The translations under genes were made by a program, and so were the position numbers. Positions 1 to 46,566 of a stretch of DNA of 46,566 bases are shown here, piece by piece. A model generated the notes under the pieces. The model ran no database searches. It was not told where the DNA came from and worked only from the letters and a program-made list of their open reading frames with translations. This DNA comes from Plakobranchus ocellatus (taxonomy: Eukaryota; Mollusca; Gastropoda; Plakobranchidae): positions 721,988-768,553 of the forward strand of contig BLXT01005980.1 in assembly GCA_019648995.1 (NCBI GenBank). Reading direction: 5' to 3'. Each line of letters opens with the position of its first letter. The first letter of the stretch is position 1.

Positions 1-31
1 GGGGGGGGGGAGAGAGAGAGGGAGAGAGAGG
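1..31. repeat. G-run and (GA)n simple repeat at window edge
   Basis: Ten G followed by GA dinucleotides. Low-complexity only. Confidence 0.9.
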
Positions 32-819
32 TATGCACACAAGTATGATAGGATCCATAGAGCTAAAAGTTATAGCTCCATGTAGAAATCAAACATCGCT
101 GTGCTCTTCATTCGGGGGCGATATTATGGTAAGAAGTCACCATGCCGAATTCATTAATTGTCGTGCTTTTCCATCCATAAATATGACTCACAGTATTGTT
201 ACTTAAAACATTCAGTGGGAAATAATCTAAGAATGGATACTCTTTATCATTTAGAGAAACCACAACTGAAGCAACCAACTAGTAATTTACAAGAAAAACC
301 AGGGCTAGAATTTCAAAATTTCCATAGCAGGAATTTAAGTAGATTCTATATACACTCACATAAGATTTTATCACTGCAATAACAAATTATGAACCTCCAA
401 GTCCCATGTTATTCTGAGAAGGCTAGTGTGAAAGGAGATGCCAAAGAAAACTGTAACTTTTTATGGTTCTCTTTTTAAAGCTCTTTTTTCTGCATGAATA
501 GCTTTACTCATTGTGCAGATTTCGAAGAAAAAAATCCACTCATATATTTACATTTGAAGCAAATTGACGAGATTGAAAACAAAATACTTTCTCATTTTTC
601 ATTTCAATGGCCCCTGTTACTTTCCATGTTGGAATTTTGTATGTTCTCTTTTTTCACGTGCATAACTCGAAAATAGCCTTTTAAAAAATACATACATTAT
701 ATCGGTGCATTCAACAAAAAAGCAGGGAAACCACGTTTAATTTTTTTAAAAAATCCTGATATTTCATTGATTTCACAGACATGGAACAAAATTATTGATG
801 AACAATTTTTGTTTTTCGC
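32..819. other. Non-coding stretch, nothing recognised
   Basis: Two short open frames (74 and 60 codons) have AT-rich, unpatterned content and no known motif. No RNA gene or repeat family noticed. Confidence 0.5.
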
Positions 820-925
820 TTTTTGTGCATATCAATTCCCACCAAGGTTATCTGAGGCTTTCAAGCCCTGCGTCAGGTCGGAGCGTCACAGTCAGAGTTT
901 GAAGCCGCGACAGAATAGTCCGTGG
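820..925 (-). repeat. Dispersed repeat R1, copy 1
   Basis: On the plus strand it reads TTTTTGTGCATATC at the left end, then CTGAGGCTTTCAAGCCC, TGCGTCAGGTCGGAGCG and GAAGCCGCGACAGAATAG. The same order of blocks recurs near 4940, 23745, 24628 and 40470, always in this orientation. Read on the minus strand each copy ends in a TATATACAAAAA-like tail, as a SINE or LINE 3' end would. Confidence 0.65.
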
Positions 926-3900
926 AGTTCTCCTTGTTACTATTGTTTTCACTATTGTGAATATGTCGTTGGCCAAAAATCGCTAACAAATATTCAAAGA
1001 GTTGATAAAGATAAAATTGAACAGACAAGGACATATGAGTCATCTATTTTGTTATGCGTTGGTATGACAGTGGCTGATCACGAATCTGTTATTTTCCATG
1101 TTTTTTTTTTATCTCGGCAAAATCTCTCATAAATTTATTGCTTTGGCCAGCATAAATTCTAACCACTTTATAAGCTGACTTTTTAAAAATTTACATTAAA
1201 AGTAAAAAGATCAAGTTTTTAAGGACAATGCACAGATAATTCAATACAATTCATTCTACGGTAATGAGTCCATAAAACCTAATGGTGGACAGTTTTAGCA
1301 TTAGCATTAGCTAGAGAAAAGTCACTTTTGATATGCATGTGATGCGCAAGCTATGATTGCATATTGAGAGCCAATTGATTATCCTAACCAATTCAAGCAA
1401 AACGGTGCATTCAAAGCAACGGTTTTTGCTGCATACCATTAGTATTTGTGTTGATAGAAACAGTTCAGTGTGAGATTCTACATTATGTTGTGAGGCAACG
1501 AATCACATACACTAGGTATAATGCATAATGATTGCATAACTATTTATTGCCTTTATTGGCTTCATCAGCTACTTAAACAACCGAAAACTAAACAACAATG
1601 ATGGGTGATGCAGGGGAATAAACAATTTTAACAAATAAGGAGATGAAAAAAAAAGAGGAGGCGAGGGGCAGAGTACGACCAACCACTAGGAAATTCTGAA
1701 GGGATAGTGCTGAGGGTATCATTTCGCAGGATAGAGACTGATACAATGAAGTTAGTGTTTGGTGGTGAACACATGTGTAAAAAACAAGTATAACAAGACA
1801 GAGGATGGAGAAAACGAAAGGAGAGGTGAAGGGATCAGAGCAAGAAGAACGATTAGGGGTAGTTTCGGAGGTGTAGAAGGCTTGATTGCGAAATATAGAG
1901 ACTTCAAAAGTTTTGAGACAGTCAGGCGTTTCAAAGTAATCGATGGTTTGTGTAATATTTGTGTGATTAATATGCAAATGACAGTATATACATGGCTATA
2001 AACATCGTCAGTTATTTCCTGCAAGTTTATTCGCGAACTATTCAACCATAAAGAGAGTAACAACTTTATTGTATACTAAATGTTTTCTTTCTGGCTTTGT
2101 AAGCTACTCTGTATCCCATGATCAGTTCATATTTCATCCATCGTGGGACGAATCACTTTTAAATCTTTTACAGTCTACACTTGATCAGTCCCTATCAGAT
2201 CTACACCATAAGTATCAAAGTTTATTAAGTATTTAACACTTTCTTCTAAAGTTATCAAGCGTCAAGCGTTTTTCCTAAATTTATACCATTGTCTAGCGTC
2301 CGATGCTCACAGTTCGCTTCATTTTTTTTTCCTTATGAGCATTTTGCTCCTTATAATCTCTAAGCACTGAATGATAAGGCCAATCTTTTGAAGAGTTTTC
2401 AAGTGATCCTCTTTCATAGAGTGCATGTGTTTAGAATGAAAAAGAAGTGAGAAAAGAATATGGGTAGTAGGGAAGAGCAAGTGACACTGATGTAAGAACC
2501 ACTCGTTTGGCAGTCTGCAGAGTGTTTTTATCGATGCTATCGTTTCCAAACTTTTCATTTGTCCTCGATTCCTTAAGAAAAAGAAACCTAAAACTCAAAA
2601 AGCTTAAAAAGGTGAGCGTAATATATAAAAAAGTGATGAAAAACTGAAGAAAAAATAAAGAAGATCAGGTGGGTGCAACTTGAAAGGTACATATTCAAAA
2701 CTAGAAGCTAGCTTTCTACCACAGCAAAGAAGAGAACATATAAAACAGAAGGTAGTTTCCTACCGCACCGAAGTATGAAAATGCCTAACACTTTGACAGA
2801 GAAAGCACGGCAAAAATCATCAGTATCACAATAATCAATCATTTCAATTCAAAATGCTTGGAGCCTTCAGATTCAAGATTTTGGATTCCAGATATTGCAA
2901 TTGTTCATTTGTAACGTCTATTAAATATAGCAGCAACGGACGCTAAAAGTGGTACATATAACCTCAACAGCTGGTTAAGTTTATTGTTGGGGACGCCTCC
3001 TTATGCACTTCACAGCCTACATAACAGGAAAACGTATGCTCTGTTACAGGATGCTTTTCTTTTCCATCCAGAAATTGGACGCCATTAGAGCACAATAAAT
3101 GCCCACTTAGAGTTTAAAAAAGAAAGAATGTGTTACAAAGTGAGGAGTAAAAGTTGGTGACCCCACGTAGAAAAAAAGTGTCGTCAAGAGAGATATTCTC
3201 ATTACTTGTAAACACTGACAACAACGGTAAAATAATTTGATGATTTGATTTGATTTGGTAAGTGATCGAAAATGTTATTATCACTTAGTTCTACGTTTGC
3301 ATTTTGATTATTCATATAGATTTACTTTGATTTAAGCTGATTTTTAAAAGAAATTATTTGTACTCATAGTTAAACACAGCAGTTTTCAAAAAGCTCTTAA
3401 ATTATTGGCACTTACTTCAACAAACAAAATAGGTTTGCACATGGTGAAAATAGTTTTCTAATTTCATATTTATTTAAGGCTACATTTCAAAATCTATGAT
3501 TTGCTCTCTCCATTTGCATTTAAATATTTTTGTATTAACGATTTCTATTTACATCTCCGGATGATCGATTATCGTAATTTTTCCAGTATAGACATTCCGA
3601 ATCAACTATTAAATAATGCGTTGCTAAAAAAATTAAAGCATTTTAAAGTAATGCAACAGAAAAAAAAAACTTTATTTAAAAATTTGAATCGCTTTCAATT
3701 ATTATTTTGCTACTAGCGAGCAAATTGTGTGTTTAAAAAGAAAGTCGTCGATTACTCTATCTTTATTATTGTATTACTCTGCAGAGTAGCAGCGCCTGGC
3801 ACAAAGTCAAGGATTAGATTATATCTTCATCTTTGGAAAAACTGGCTCTTTCTTGTAAGATCTCCTGACAAGCTAGGCTACACGGTGCAATCACTATTAT

Positions 3901-4097
3901 CAATGTTATTAATTATTATTTAAATCAAGGACAATCTCCGAACAGTAAGGTATCTCTCAGAAGGTCTACAAGTTCAAAAATATCAGCTGTATTTTTTAGC
4001 AATCTGTGCAAGCTCTCATTTATAATCACCGCCCAGCTTTTTTTTAGTCAACAAGGCTGCAAGTTCTTTTTTTTCTGGCGAAACTTTTAAGTGAACG
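926..4097. other. Non-coding stretch, nothing recognised
   Basis: AT-rich with many short A/T runs. Overlapping frames of 60-129 codons at 1588-2063 on both strands, and smaller ones elsewhere, have no family motif and read as chance openings. No tandem array or RNA gene seen. Confidence 0.45.
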
Positions 4098-4190
4098 TTT
4101 CCAATCTGGCAGAGTGGTCTAATGAGCTATGGTCCTTTCTCAAACTGAAACCACACTAAAACTTTGACAGAAGGGTTCTGGACTCAAGCA
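4098..4190 (+). repeat. tRNA-like sequence, possible SINE head
   Basis: TGGCAGAGTGG (4107-4117) resembles a pol III box A of the Leu/Ser tRNA type. GGTTCTGGACTC (4174-4185) resembles box B. The spacing of about 56 bases fits a long-variable-arm tRNA. I cannot fold a good acceptor stem, so a functional tRNA is unlikely; a decayed tRNA pseudogene or SINE head is the better reading. Confidence 0.3.
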
Positions 4191-4888
4191 CATGAGCCAG
4201 AGGGCTATTCACCATCCGCTTGAGGATCTTATATTGGCAGATCATGAGCATAATAGGGCTGTAGTTAGAAGTGGGCCAGATATTGAAAAATTTAAGGAGA
4301 ACATGCAAATTGGTTTTAGAAATGCACCTCAGAAAGTGACGGTATGTGTATCGGGACTTGCTGCTGAATCGTTAGACTGAGTAATCGATTGTTTTAACCT
4401 TTTTAAAAAAATGTTTCGCCAAACAATTTGCGTAGTCTTTAGAGTCTGAAATAAAATGACCTCCCTTTTACGATGGCAAGAAGATGTCATGTTTTTACGC
4501 CAACTTATTACGATGTTCTTCCATACAGATGTGGTGGAAGTGTTAGAATTGATAAAGGAAACATGCTTTCCAAGACTGCCTTTTTAAATAATGATTTTTT
4601 TTTGTGATTGACGAAATTTTCGACCGGAAGGGCCTTAAAATATTTTCACTGACCATTTTTCTTTCCATGAGTAGACTGACTTTATTTTTGGCCAAATCAG
4701 GGCACTAGAACTTTGAATGATCTTGTAAACTGCTCGATGTCGACCACAGAATCGCCTAAAGACAATCCTCATACATCTCTGAAACGGTTCAATCAACTTT
4801 GTGGACATTAAAACTAATGGTAGAATCAGGTCATCTGAAACAAGAAGGAAGAAGACGGAACAGGAAGAGTAAGGAAAAAGTAGACAAA
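4191..4888. other. Non-coding stretch, nothing recognised
   Basis: Contains a 62-codon open frame at 4192-4380 (plus) without a recognisable domain. It could be the body of the element headed by the tRNA-like sequence, but nothing supports that directly. Confidence 0.35.
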
Positions 4889-4931
4889 GGGGGGGGGGNT
4901 GGAGTAGTGTAGTAGTAGTAATAGTAGTAGT
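4889..4931. repeat. Poly-G run with one N, and (GTA)n microsatellite
   Basis: A run of G is followed by an unresolved base at 4899 and then GTAGTAGTA units. The unresolved base marks sequencing or assembly uncertainty at the homopolymer. Confidence 0.85.
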
Positions 4932-4936
4932 TTGGT

Positions 4937-5085
4937 TTTTGGATTTTGTATATAGCCAGTCCACAACAAGGTGATCTAAGGCTTTCAGGCCCTCCTTCAG
5001 GCAAGGGCGCCGGTGGCGGGGCTCGAGTAGTAGTAGTTGTAGTGGCAGCAGCAGCAGCAACAGCTTAATTGTTGTAGGGCAAAGT
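4937..5085 (-). repeat. Dispersed repeat R1, copy 2
   Basis: The clearest copy. Plus-strand blocks in order: TGTATATAGCCAGTCCACAA, GGTGATCTAAGGCTTTCAGG, CCCTCCTTCAGGCAAGGGCG and CCGGTGGCGGGGCTCGAG, then GTA/GCA trinucleotides and TTGTAGGGCAAAGTAAAG. The terminal block resembles CCCTACAAAGTGAAA in copy 3, so the family probably extends about 130 bases. Confidence 0.7.
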
Positions 5086-5188
5086 AAAGTAAGGTCTTTC
5101 ATGTTAGCTACCGCAAGACAGCGTCGCCTCCATTATGTCTCCGCCTACTTTACCTTCCCCAACAGGCAGGCCTGTTACAAGACTGACC

Positions 5189-5420
5189 TAGTGGCTCGCA
5201 TAACAACAGTCAGTAGAATATTCGTGGTCACGAAATGGCCATCCTTTTCTCTTATCCAACAAAATGACTTTTGTACCGCCAGGCTATAATACTCAAAGCA
5301 TAGGTCCGACGCCTCGACTTGATTTGAAAGCCAAAGCTGGCTTAGTAGAGTTCCCAAAAATGTTGGTAGCTGTGACGTTGGACACCCAAACTGTTGCCTT
5401 CAGTATAATACCAGTCTTAC
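5189..5420. repeat. Direct duplication R4, left copy
   Basis: Shares ordered blocks with 5573-5817: GTCAGTAGAAT, CTTATCCAACA, a CGCCAGG block, GCCTCGACT, GGACACCCAAAC and GCCT-C-(G/A)-TAATACCAG. The copies differ at about a third of positions by eye, so the duplication is old. No long open frame spans it. Confidence 0.65.
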
Positions 5421-5572
5421 ACTGAACCTTAGATCTTGAGTATTTTGACTAGATCGAGACTTAGATTGCAAGATTACTGACGACAACGCTGACTTTTGAT
5501 TGAACTGTGTGTCAAAGTTACTTTGCTTCAACCAACATGACAATAATTATGAGTAACAAGACAGGCCCCAGG

Positions 5573-5817
5573 GCCTGCGCGGCACGGTCAGTAGAATTAT
5601 CCATGGTAGCGTAATATAGTATCCCCATTTCCTTATCCAACAGAGTGACTGTCATATCGCCAGGTTATTATAGACAAAGAATAGCTTTGATGCCTCGACT
5701 AGACGAAAGTCGAAGCCGACTTGTTATATTTCCGCAATAAACAAACGGGAGTTTCCAAACATGACGGCAGCCCTGAAGCTGGACACCCAAACAGCTGCCT
5801 CCGGCATAATCCCAGCA
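5573..5817. repeat. Direct duplication R4, right copy
   Basis: Second copy of the 5189-5420 unit, offset by about 385 bases in the same orientation. It carries GGTCAGTAGAAT, CCTTATCCAACAGAGTGAC, ATCGCCAGGTTAT, GATGCCTCGACTAGA and CTGGACACCCAAACAGCTGC. It is slightly GC-richer than the surroundings. Unknown family. Confidence 0.65.
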
Positions 5818-6044
5818 GAATACTTTGTAAAATATGTATCACCCACATTTCTTGAAGAAACTAAGAGTTGTAATCAGTTATGAAATCAGGGTTTGCCAAA
5901 ACGTGGGCTGCCATCATAGTTAAGTGTAGAAAGATTTTCTACAAGCCCTATTTGAAAAAATTGAACTCATCAATACATACAATACATTTTGATTTTGTGA
6001 AAGGTACGGCATACGAGTACTGCTTTATGTTTAAAAAATCAGAT

Positions 6045-6410
6045 TTGGATGCATCCTTGCAGTCTAAATTAACCAAATAAGTTTCGAACATAACTATGAT
6101 GACAAAATCCTCAAAAAAGAGGTCATCCATCAGCAAATTAGGCTCATTCACCACCAAGTGAAGAGGCACAGACTACTTTCTTTTACATGGATCTACTCCT
6201 GCTATCCAACTCTGCATGAATATCACCTCACTAATACTCAATTGGGCTTTTTTATTTTGTAATTGGAGATTCATTTTTTGAAAATGCAGTAAAAAGCGTG
6301 ACACAGATTTGGGGTCCACCTTTTGGCAATTACTCAAATACAAATTATGGATAAGATTAAGATACACAACACAAGAGATTAAGAAGGAAGATTCCCACAC
6401 CGAAGAATCA
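6045..6410 (+). repeat. Dispersed repeat R2, copy 1
   Basis: Shares a block series with 11690-11960: TTGCAGTCTAAATTAACC, AACATAACTATGATGACAAA, the CAAAAAAGAGGTCA block, and ATCTACTCCTGCTATC followed by CATGAATATCACCTCACTA. Same orientation in both. The short open frames over it (both strands) look incidental. Confidence 0.6.
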
Positions 6411-9400
6411 ATATTTATATAGTCACGATGACTAAGCTCATACTGCCCTTTCTGAGAAAGTATCCTTTGATGTCATGGTCCGACGAATAGGAACGACTGT
6501 GTTAAACTTCAGTAAATAGTTCATTTTTTTTATTTAAAAAAAAAAAAAGGAATACATTCCCCCAAACTTGACATCATCAGGTGTCACATCAGTTTTGTCC
6601 CTAACTCGGTACAACTTAACAAGTTTATATTTTATGTCAAGTGTGGTAAAAAGAATACAATACGCAACGATCCATTTAATTTGTATAATAAATTTACCGC
6701 TTTGGTGACCTTTGGAAATTTAGAGTTTCGTGACTGAGTTGTGCCTTTTTACATGTCCAGAGTTTTTAATTTTTTGCTTCTTTATTTTATAACAATGTTC
6801 TGGTGTTTTCATGCCTATTTTTACTGAATTTCAACGTTCATATAATTCAGACATTTCTTTGCTGAGGATAGAAACCACCTAAATGAAGGGCACACAGGAT
6901 CTTGTATTATTTTGGTGAAAGGATTTTAACCACCCCAATAAAAAACACCATGGACTTTCTATAATTTGGGTAGGCGATTTATTTTATACACAAAATACAA
7001 TTTTTGTTTAATCCATTTTATACCTTACTTTCTTGTCTAAATGTCAAAACACATTTTATAATCTTGCGTCTAAGATATAGGCTAAACAAAACTAAAATCT
7101 AAAAATCCTTCTATCCCCCCCAAAAAAACCCAGAAGTGCCTGGGCTGCCATTACATTTATTTAGGTGGAATACATCTCAATAACTATTCCCTAAAAAAAG
7201 GCAAGGAACAAGAAATCAATAGACTATTCAAAAGTGCCACAATATTTGGAGAGGAGTCAATACAGTCATGTCTAACTGCACATCTGTAAAATCTTGACCA
7301 ATATAGACTTAGATACACAGCCCCTCAGGCAGGATGATAACTGAATAATTCAAAATAAAAACTTTAAAATAATTCGGTATCATCGATAAAAAAAAGTTTC
7401 CCTAGCAGTAACCAAAGACTCCACTTAATTCATCCCTTTCTGTAACAAGTTTAGTCCAGAGGATAGAATCAGGCTGATTAAAGAGTGATATTGCCAGTGA
7501 TTTGAAAATCAGCAGATATGAATGAGGCGTAAGGCAAACTTCAATGAATGGTTAACCTAGTGACAAAAGCTTGGTATTTGTGAATGTGGCAATCAAGATC
7601 TTATGTGCGATCAATGGCACAAATGGTAATTGTAAGCTCTTTATCTTTTCAATCAGCCTCTGATCCCTTGAGTGACAAACAGAACAAGCTTCACTTTTTG
7701 AAAGGCCTTCGTAAATTAAATATAAACTGAACCATCCTGACTTTGTTATATAACTCTTGTTTTTATTTTCATTGCTTTCATGAAAATAATTCTTGCAAAA
7801 ATAATGGAACAAAATATAATCAAGAAAGCACAACAATTTGGCATGATGCATGGCAGTCATGTAAATAATATAGAGGGTCACACTTGTAGGAATTCTGAGA
7901 AAATGACATGAACTTAAAAAGCACATTTTTTATCTCTTCAAAGACATTTTCCCACAAAAATTGAAAAGCATTGCAAAATTCACCTTCTTCTAAAACTATA
8001 CATCTATTAATTTGAGCAGCAAAAATACTAGAATCTTTACAGAGGCATATTATATTATTATCTTCACCATTGACTCCAACCTCAATGAGTTTGTTGCTAA
8101 AAAACTAGGTTCAAAAGAAGGAAAAAAAAGTCTGCATAAGAAAACAAACTTGGCAGTTCAATATGCCATTACTTCTACAAAACAACATACATGTATGATA
8201 CCCTAGGAGAAAGGTGATTTTCTCAGGTACAGCAATGAACAAGTGTGCACAAGTTCATTTGAGGCATAACCAGCACATATCCCACATAACGTTTTTGCCC
8301 TACATACCCCTGCCTGAGAAAAAAGTGCAGAAAGTTTCAGGTGGTTTGATAATCCAGTTATGCTGTTCCTATTCAAATAATATTATTCAACGAATTAATA
8401 ATCCTTTTCTACAATTATAAACCGATTTTGAAGTAAATAAATAAGTTAAACCTTTAACCTACTTTAAGCTGTTTTGGACAATATTAGCCTTCGTACAGTC
8501 TTCGGATAAAACTGAAGCAAAGCATTTGAGTCTAAAACCTACTGAATGCAATATGAAAATTATTTTGCAAAGAGAGTATTATACTGTAATTCTATGGAGA
8601 GCCTCAATTATGACAAATTTTGATCAGTTTGCTGGATCTAAATCCAGCTATCTTCCTTATCTCACCCTTTCCTTGCCTCACTCTGCAATGTCATTATTGT
8701 TTACTATTATACTAGACCTAAAGTTATATATTAAAGCGGGACTTTTGCAGCTTGATCAAAATACCAACTTAAAGTCCAGGTTCGTTGATCCATTGCATAT
8801 AGCTTTTTTTTATTTTGTCACATATGTCATCTTCTCAGTTGGTCATTGCCACCTTGCAAGATCCCAATTATTAAAGCCTATCTAGACACTGCCTAGATTT
8901 GAGTTGAACTATGCTTGTCGGTCTTGAAAAAGCTTTAAGACTATGACAATAAAAAAATAAACCCTTGAACCTCTAAATTTCTGCCTTGTGGCTAGATCTA
9001 GTTTCTACATTCTTATTTCTATTCTATATCTGATCCAACCAAGCAAGCTGGGTTGCCTATGAATGAAATCTGATTATGACCCAAAATAGAAAGCATATGA
9101 AAAATATCTAGATTTAAATTCTAAGTGTATACATAGTATACTCCTGAGTCTAGACAAGTGGATGTAAAAGAAAGTCTCACCCTTTTTTGGATTAATTCTT
9201 TAAACATTTATTTGTCAATTATGCTTGTTGGTTTTTAGGTAATTAAGTACAGATAATATAACATTCTATGAAAATGGCACCTAAAACTTGAAGCTCATTT
9301 TCTCAAAACTGCAAATATCCAAACCAGCAAAACAAAATATAGGAAACTGATGATCTAATCAAGAAAAAATATTCAAAGAAAACCCAAATTGCTCAGAAAT

Positions 9401-9910
9401 ATCAGAACGTTTTGAAAACAACATCTCAGATTTGATTCTGGACCCATTGTGTTGAGCCAGACATATAGGGCCTATGTTCTAGGAATTGTAACATAGCCTT
9501 ATGAAAATGTTACAAAAAAAGTTGGTATTTTTTTATATGAATGGTGACAACATACCCCCCCACATAGCAACTAAAGCATCACAAAAAGCATCCTCATGAT
9601 AAAATAAAGAGATGCAGTATGAAATCTGAAGGTAGGAAAAAAGAGAGACACTAATATATCAAAGATTTAGGTGACCAACAGTCCTCTTGAGTGTAAAATG
9701 AAGGTTTGGAAAAAAAAACGTTTTATGGATTTTTTTTCTCCCTAAAATTTAAATGCCCAAAACCTTGGTAAACACACTACATAATCTAATTATGCCCAGT
9801 TTTCACCAAAATGAAAAAATCTTAAATTTACCAGAAGAGAAAAAAAAAACTTTTATTCAAATTGTGAAATTTGACTCATTTAGACAGGTTCCAAGACATT
9901 TATGGTAATG
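6411..9910. other. Region 3' of PEX6, no gene recognised
   Basis: 3.5 kb of AT-rich DNA. Open frames of 64-124 codons (7552-7926 minus; 8012-8420 and 8526-8885 plus) show no motif, no plausible splice series and no neighbour context. I would not call genes here. Confidence 0.45.
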
Positions 9911-9951
9911 TTTATTGGGTTTATTACAAGAGAGTGTAATTAAAATTTATT
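9911..9951 (-). promoter_or_regulatory. Cluster of AATAAA poly(A) signals for PEX6
   Basis: On the minus strand AATAAA occurs at 9946-9951, 9920-9925 and 9911-9916, about 265-305 bases after the PEX6 stop codon. T-rich sequence follows further downstream. They are the first such hexamers after the stop that I see clustered, so they probably set the end of the 3' UTR (about 10213 to 9890). No transcript evidence is available here. Confidence 0.45.
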
Positions 9952-10213
9952 TCTGCCTGCAGACATCAGCTTTCTCTTTGCACTCTCAATTTTTGGACAC
10001 AATTTCTCATTTTCTGCCGATTTTATTAAATGTACAACAAATTTATGCAACAATGAAAAAATTCCAGCATACATGACATGCTTGTAAAAAAAATTCAGTG
10101 GTGATCTGGCTTTTAATGTTAGGAATGGGTTTGGCAAGCCTTCTCTCATTTTCAAGGCATGTAAGATAATTTGGCTTGATGTTGAAAAAATCAGTCCTTT
10201 CAATTTTTTTCAT

Positions 10214-45472
<35,259 letters not shown>

Positions 45473-46214
45473 CTTAAACGAAAAAAAAAAAAGAAAAAGT
45501 GAAAGCATTTTCGGCATATTAATTAATCTTACAAACTTTTTAAAAAATATTATTGGGACATGAGACAAAAGAAGAATCTAATATTAGTGTAAATATTTTT
45601 TTTTTTGGCTTGAAACCTTATTTTTTAATTTGCCTTATTCTAAAATTTCAAACATTTACCTTGGCTATTAACAGCAAACACATCACCCATACTGAGCAGC
45701 CTGGCAAAACATTTGAAAGGAGAATAGAATATTGTCAATATAATTATAACTGTCAAAAACAGGCATTATTAATTAGAAATAAAAGTTGTCTTATTGTTCC
45801 TATCTGTTCATGTAGAAGGCTAAGCTGCCCGTTGATTGCAAACAGTTTTTTTCTCCCACACTGTGAGCTATAATTTCAAATGTCGCAACAAAACTGTAAA
45901 AACTTGTCTCAACTAATTCATGGGCCACAAATATGACAATTCAGTCTAACCTGCTGCAGACTAGTGCTATTTTGTCACAGGAAACCCTCATAGGATCAAA
46001 TTGACCAGAGCAGTTAGAATATAGGCCTAGAGTTCATAAATGCAGCAATCACAAACTCTACAAGTGCAGCAGCAACAACAAAGACGATGCCAAACAAAAC
46101 CAGCAACAAAAATAACAACAACTACAACAATAACAATGATAAAGACCACATTAACGATGATGACAACAAGTAATCCAGTAATTAAAGCATCATTTGCTTC
46201 AACTTGATGCACAC
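45473..46214. other. Putative intron with (AAC/AAT)-rich low-complexity patch
   Basis: AACAACAA-type triplets at about 46068-46175 give a valine-rich minus-strand frame that is an artefact. Nothing else seen. Confidence 0.5.
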
Positions 46215-46271
46215 CTTGTTCACCTTCCGGAAAATAATCACCTTCACTGTCTGAATCTACAGCTATTTCTG
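46215..46271 (-). CDS. PEX6: Tentative upstream PEX6 exon
   Basis: An open stretch reads AEIAVDSDSEGDYFPEGEQ and ends CAAG before a GTGTGC donor. It leaves one base of a codon, exactly what the next exon (which starts with two bases) needs; the joined codon would be GTA (Val). The acceptor would be TATAG before CA, with CAG three bases further in as an alternative. Reading further upstream in the same frame meets a TAA. The acidic composition would suit a linker in the PEX6 N domain, but I cannot align it to a known PEX6. Chance phase agreement is one in three, so it remains a candidate. Confidence 0.35.
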
Positions 46272-46566
46272 CTATAAAAGTGTCAAAGTGTTCATGGCCC
46301 TCTTTATATTACTGGTAGTGGAACTGTACTTTTCCTACTACTGGTACTAAATTTTCTTACCTCTAGGTAAAAAATGCAGTCATTTCAGAAAACGAACTAG
46401 CATTGGTGCAAAGTCCATCTTGTGGGGTTTGGTGCAAGATAGGTTGCAAAGAGAATGCTCAGAAGCTCTAGACAAGTTTACAGCGAGTGAAACAATCATT
46501 ACGATTTAATTCATAAAGTGACTTCCTCTTAACTTTTTTAATCTCAATGGTGAAACCAATAAAAAG

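Noticed and set aside
1588..2063. Overlapping open frames on both strands
   Set aside because: Three mutually overlapping frames with no codon pattern or domain favouring any of them.
4192..4380. 62-codon plus-strand frame following the tRNA-like sequence
   Set aside because: Reads fairly like protein but has no motif, no splice continuation and no second copy seen.
9940..10203. 87-codon minus-strand frame directly after the PEX6 stop
   Set aside because: Falls in the presumed PEX6 3' UTR, overlaps a poly(A) signal and has no homology I can see.
46027..46212. Valine/isoleucine-rich frame resembling a membrane segment
   Set aside because: Low-complexity AAC/AAT triplets read on the other strand; no start context or homology.

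Overview
This is animal (metazoan) nuclear DNA: AT-rich, intron-dense and full of decayed transposon copies and simple repeats, with three assembly gaps (4899, 21779-21830, 37726-37728). The one confidently recognised gene is PEX6, which encodes the peroxisomal AAA+ ATPase, on the minus strand. It is read as 16 supported exons from 45472 down to the stop codon at 10214-10216. One further tentative upstream exon lies at 46215-46271, and roughly 290-330 N-terminal residues should lie beyond the right edge. All 16 exons have GT donors and AG acceptors, and their phases join without a break into 675 residues. The protein is close to vertebrate PEX6. The retroelement types and the frequent AGGCCTA/TAGATCTA words suggest a mollusc or other lophotrochozoan, but that is an impression and not a proof.

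Layout. 1-9900 lies 3' of PEX6 and holds no gene I recognise. It contains copies of dispersed repeats, a tRNA-like SINE head, and a diverged direct duplication at 5189/5573. Three candidate poly(A) signals lie at 9911-9951. 10214-45472 is PEX6, with exons of 62-218 bases and introns of 0.7-4.9 kb. The introns carry two non-LTR retrotransposon remnants antisense to the gene (13300-14520 and 18290-21060). They also carry a third remnant in the gene's sense (32770-33262), a BED-finger/hAT-like transposase remnant (31680-32200), a candidate 1.2-kb LTR (37642-38850) and a degenerate tandem array (41081-41980). 45473-46566 holds the tentative exon and low-complexity DNA.

Function. In known systems PEX6 forms a heterohexamer with PEX1, docks on the peroxisome through PEX26/PEX15, and extracts ubiquitinated PEX5 receptor from the membrane. 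The D2 ring here has intact Walker A, Walker B and sensor/arginine-finger motifs. D1 has an unusual Walker A (GPSGCGKR) and no Walker B acidic pair. No operon-like partner or wholly new system is evident. The most interesting unexplained structures are the 41-42 kb array, the shared repeat families and the intronic TATA/GC-box promoter near 26320.
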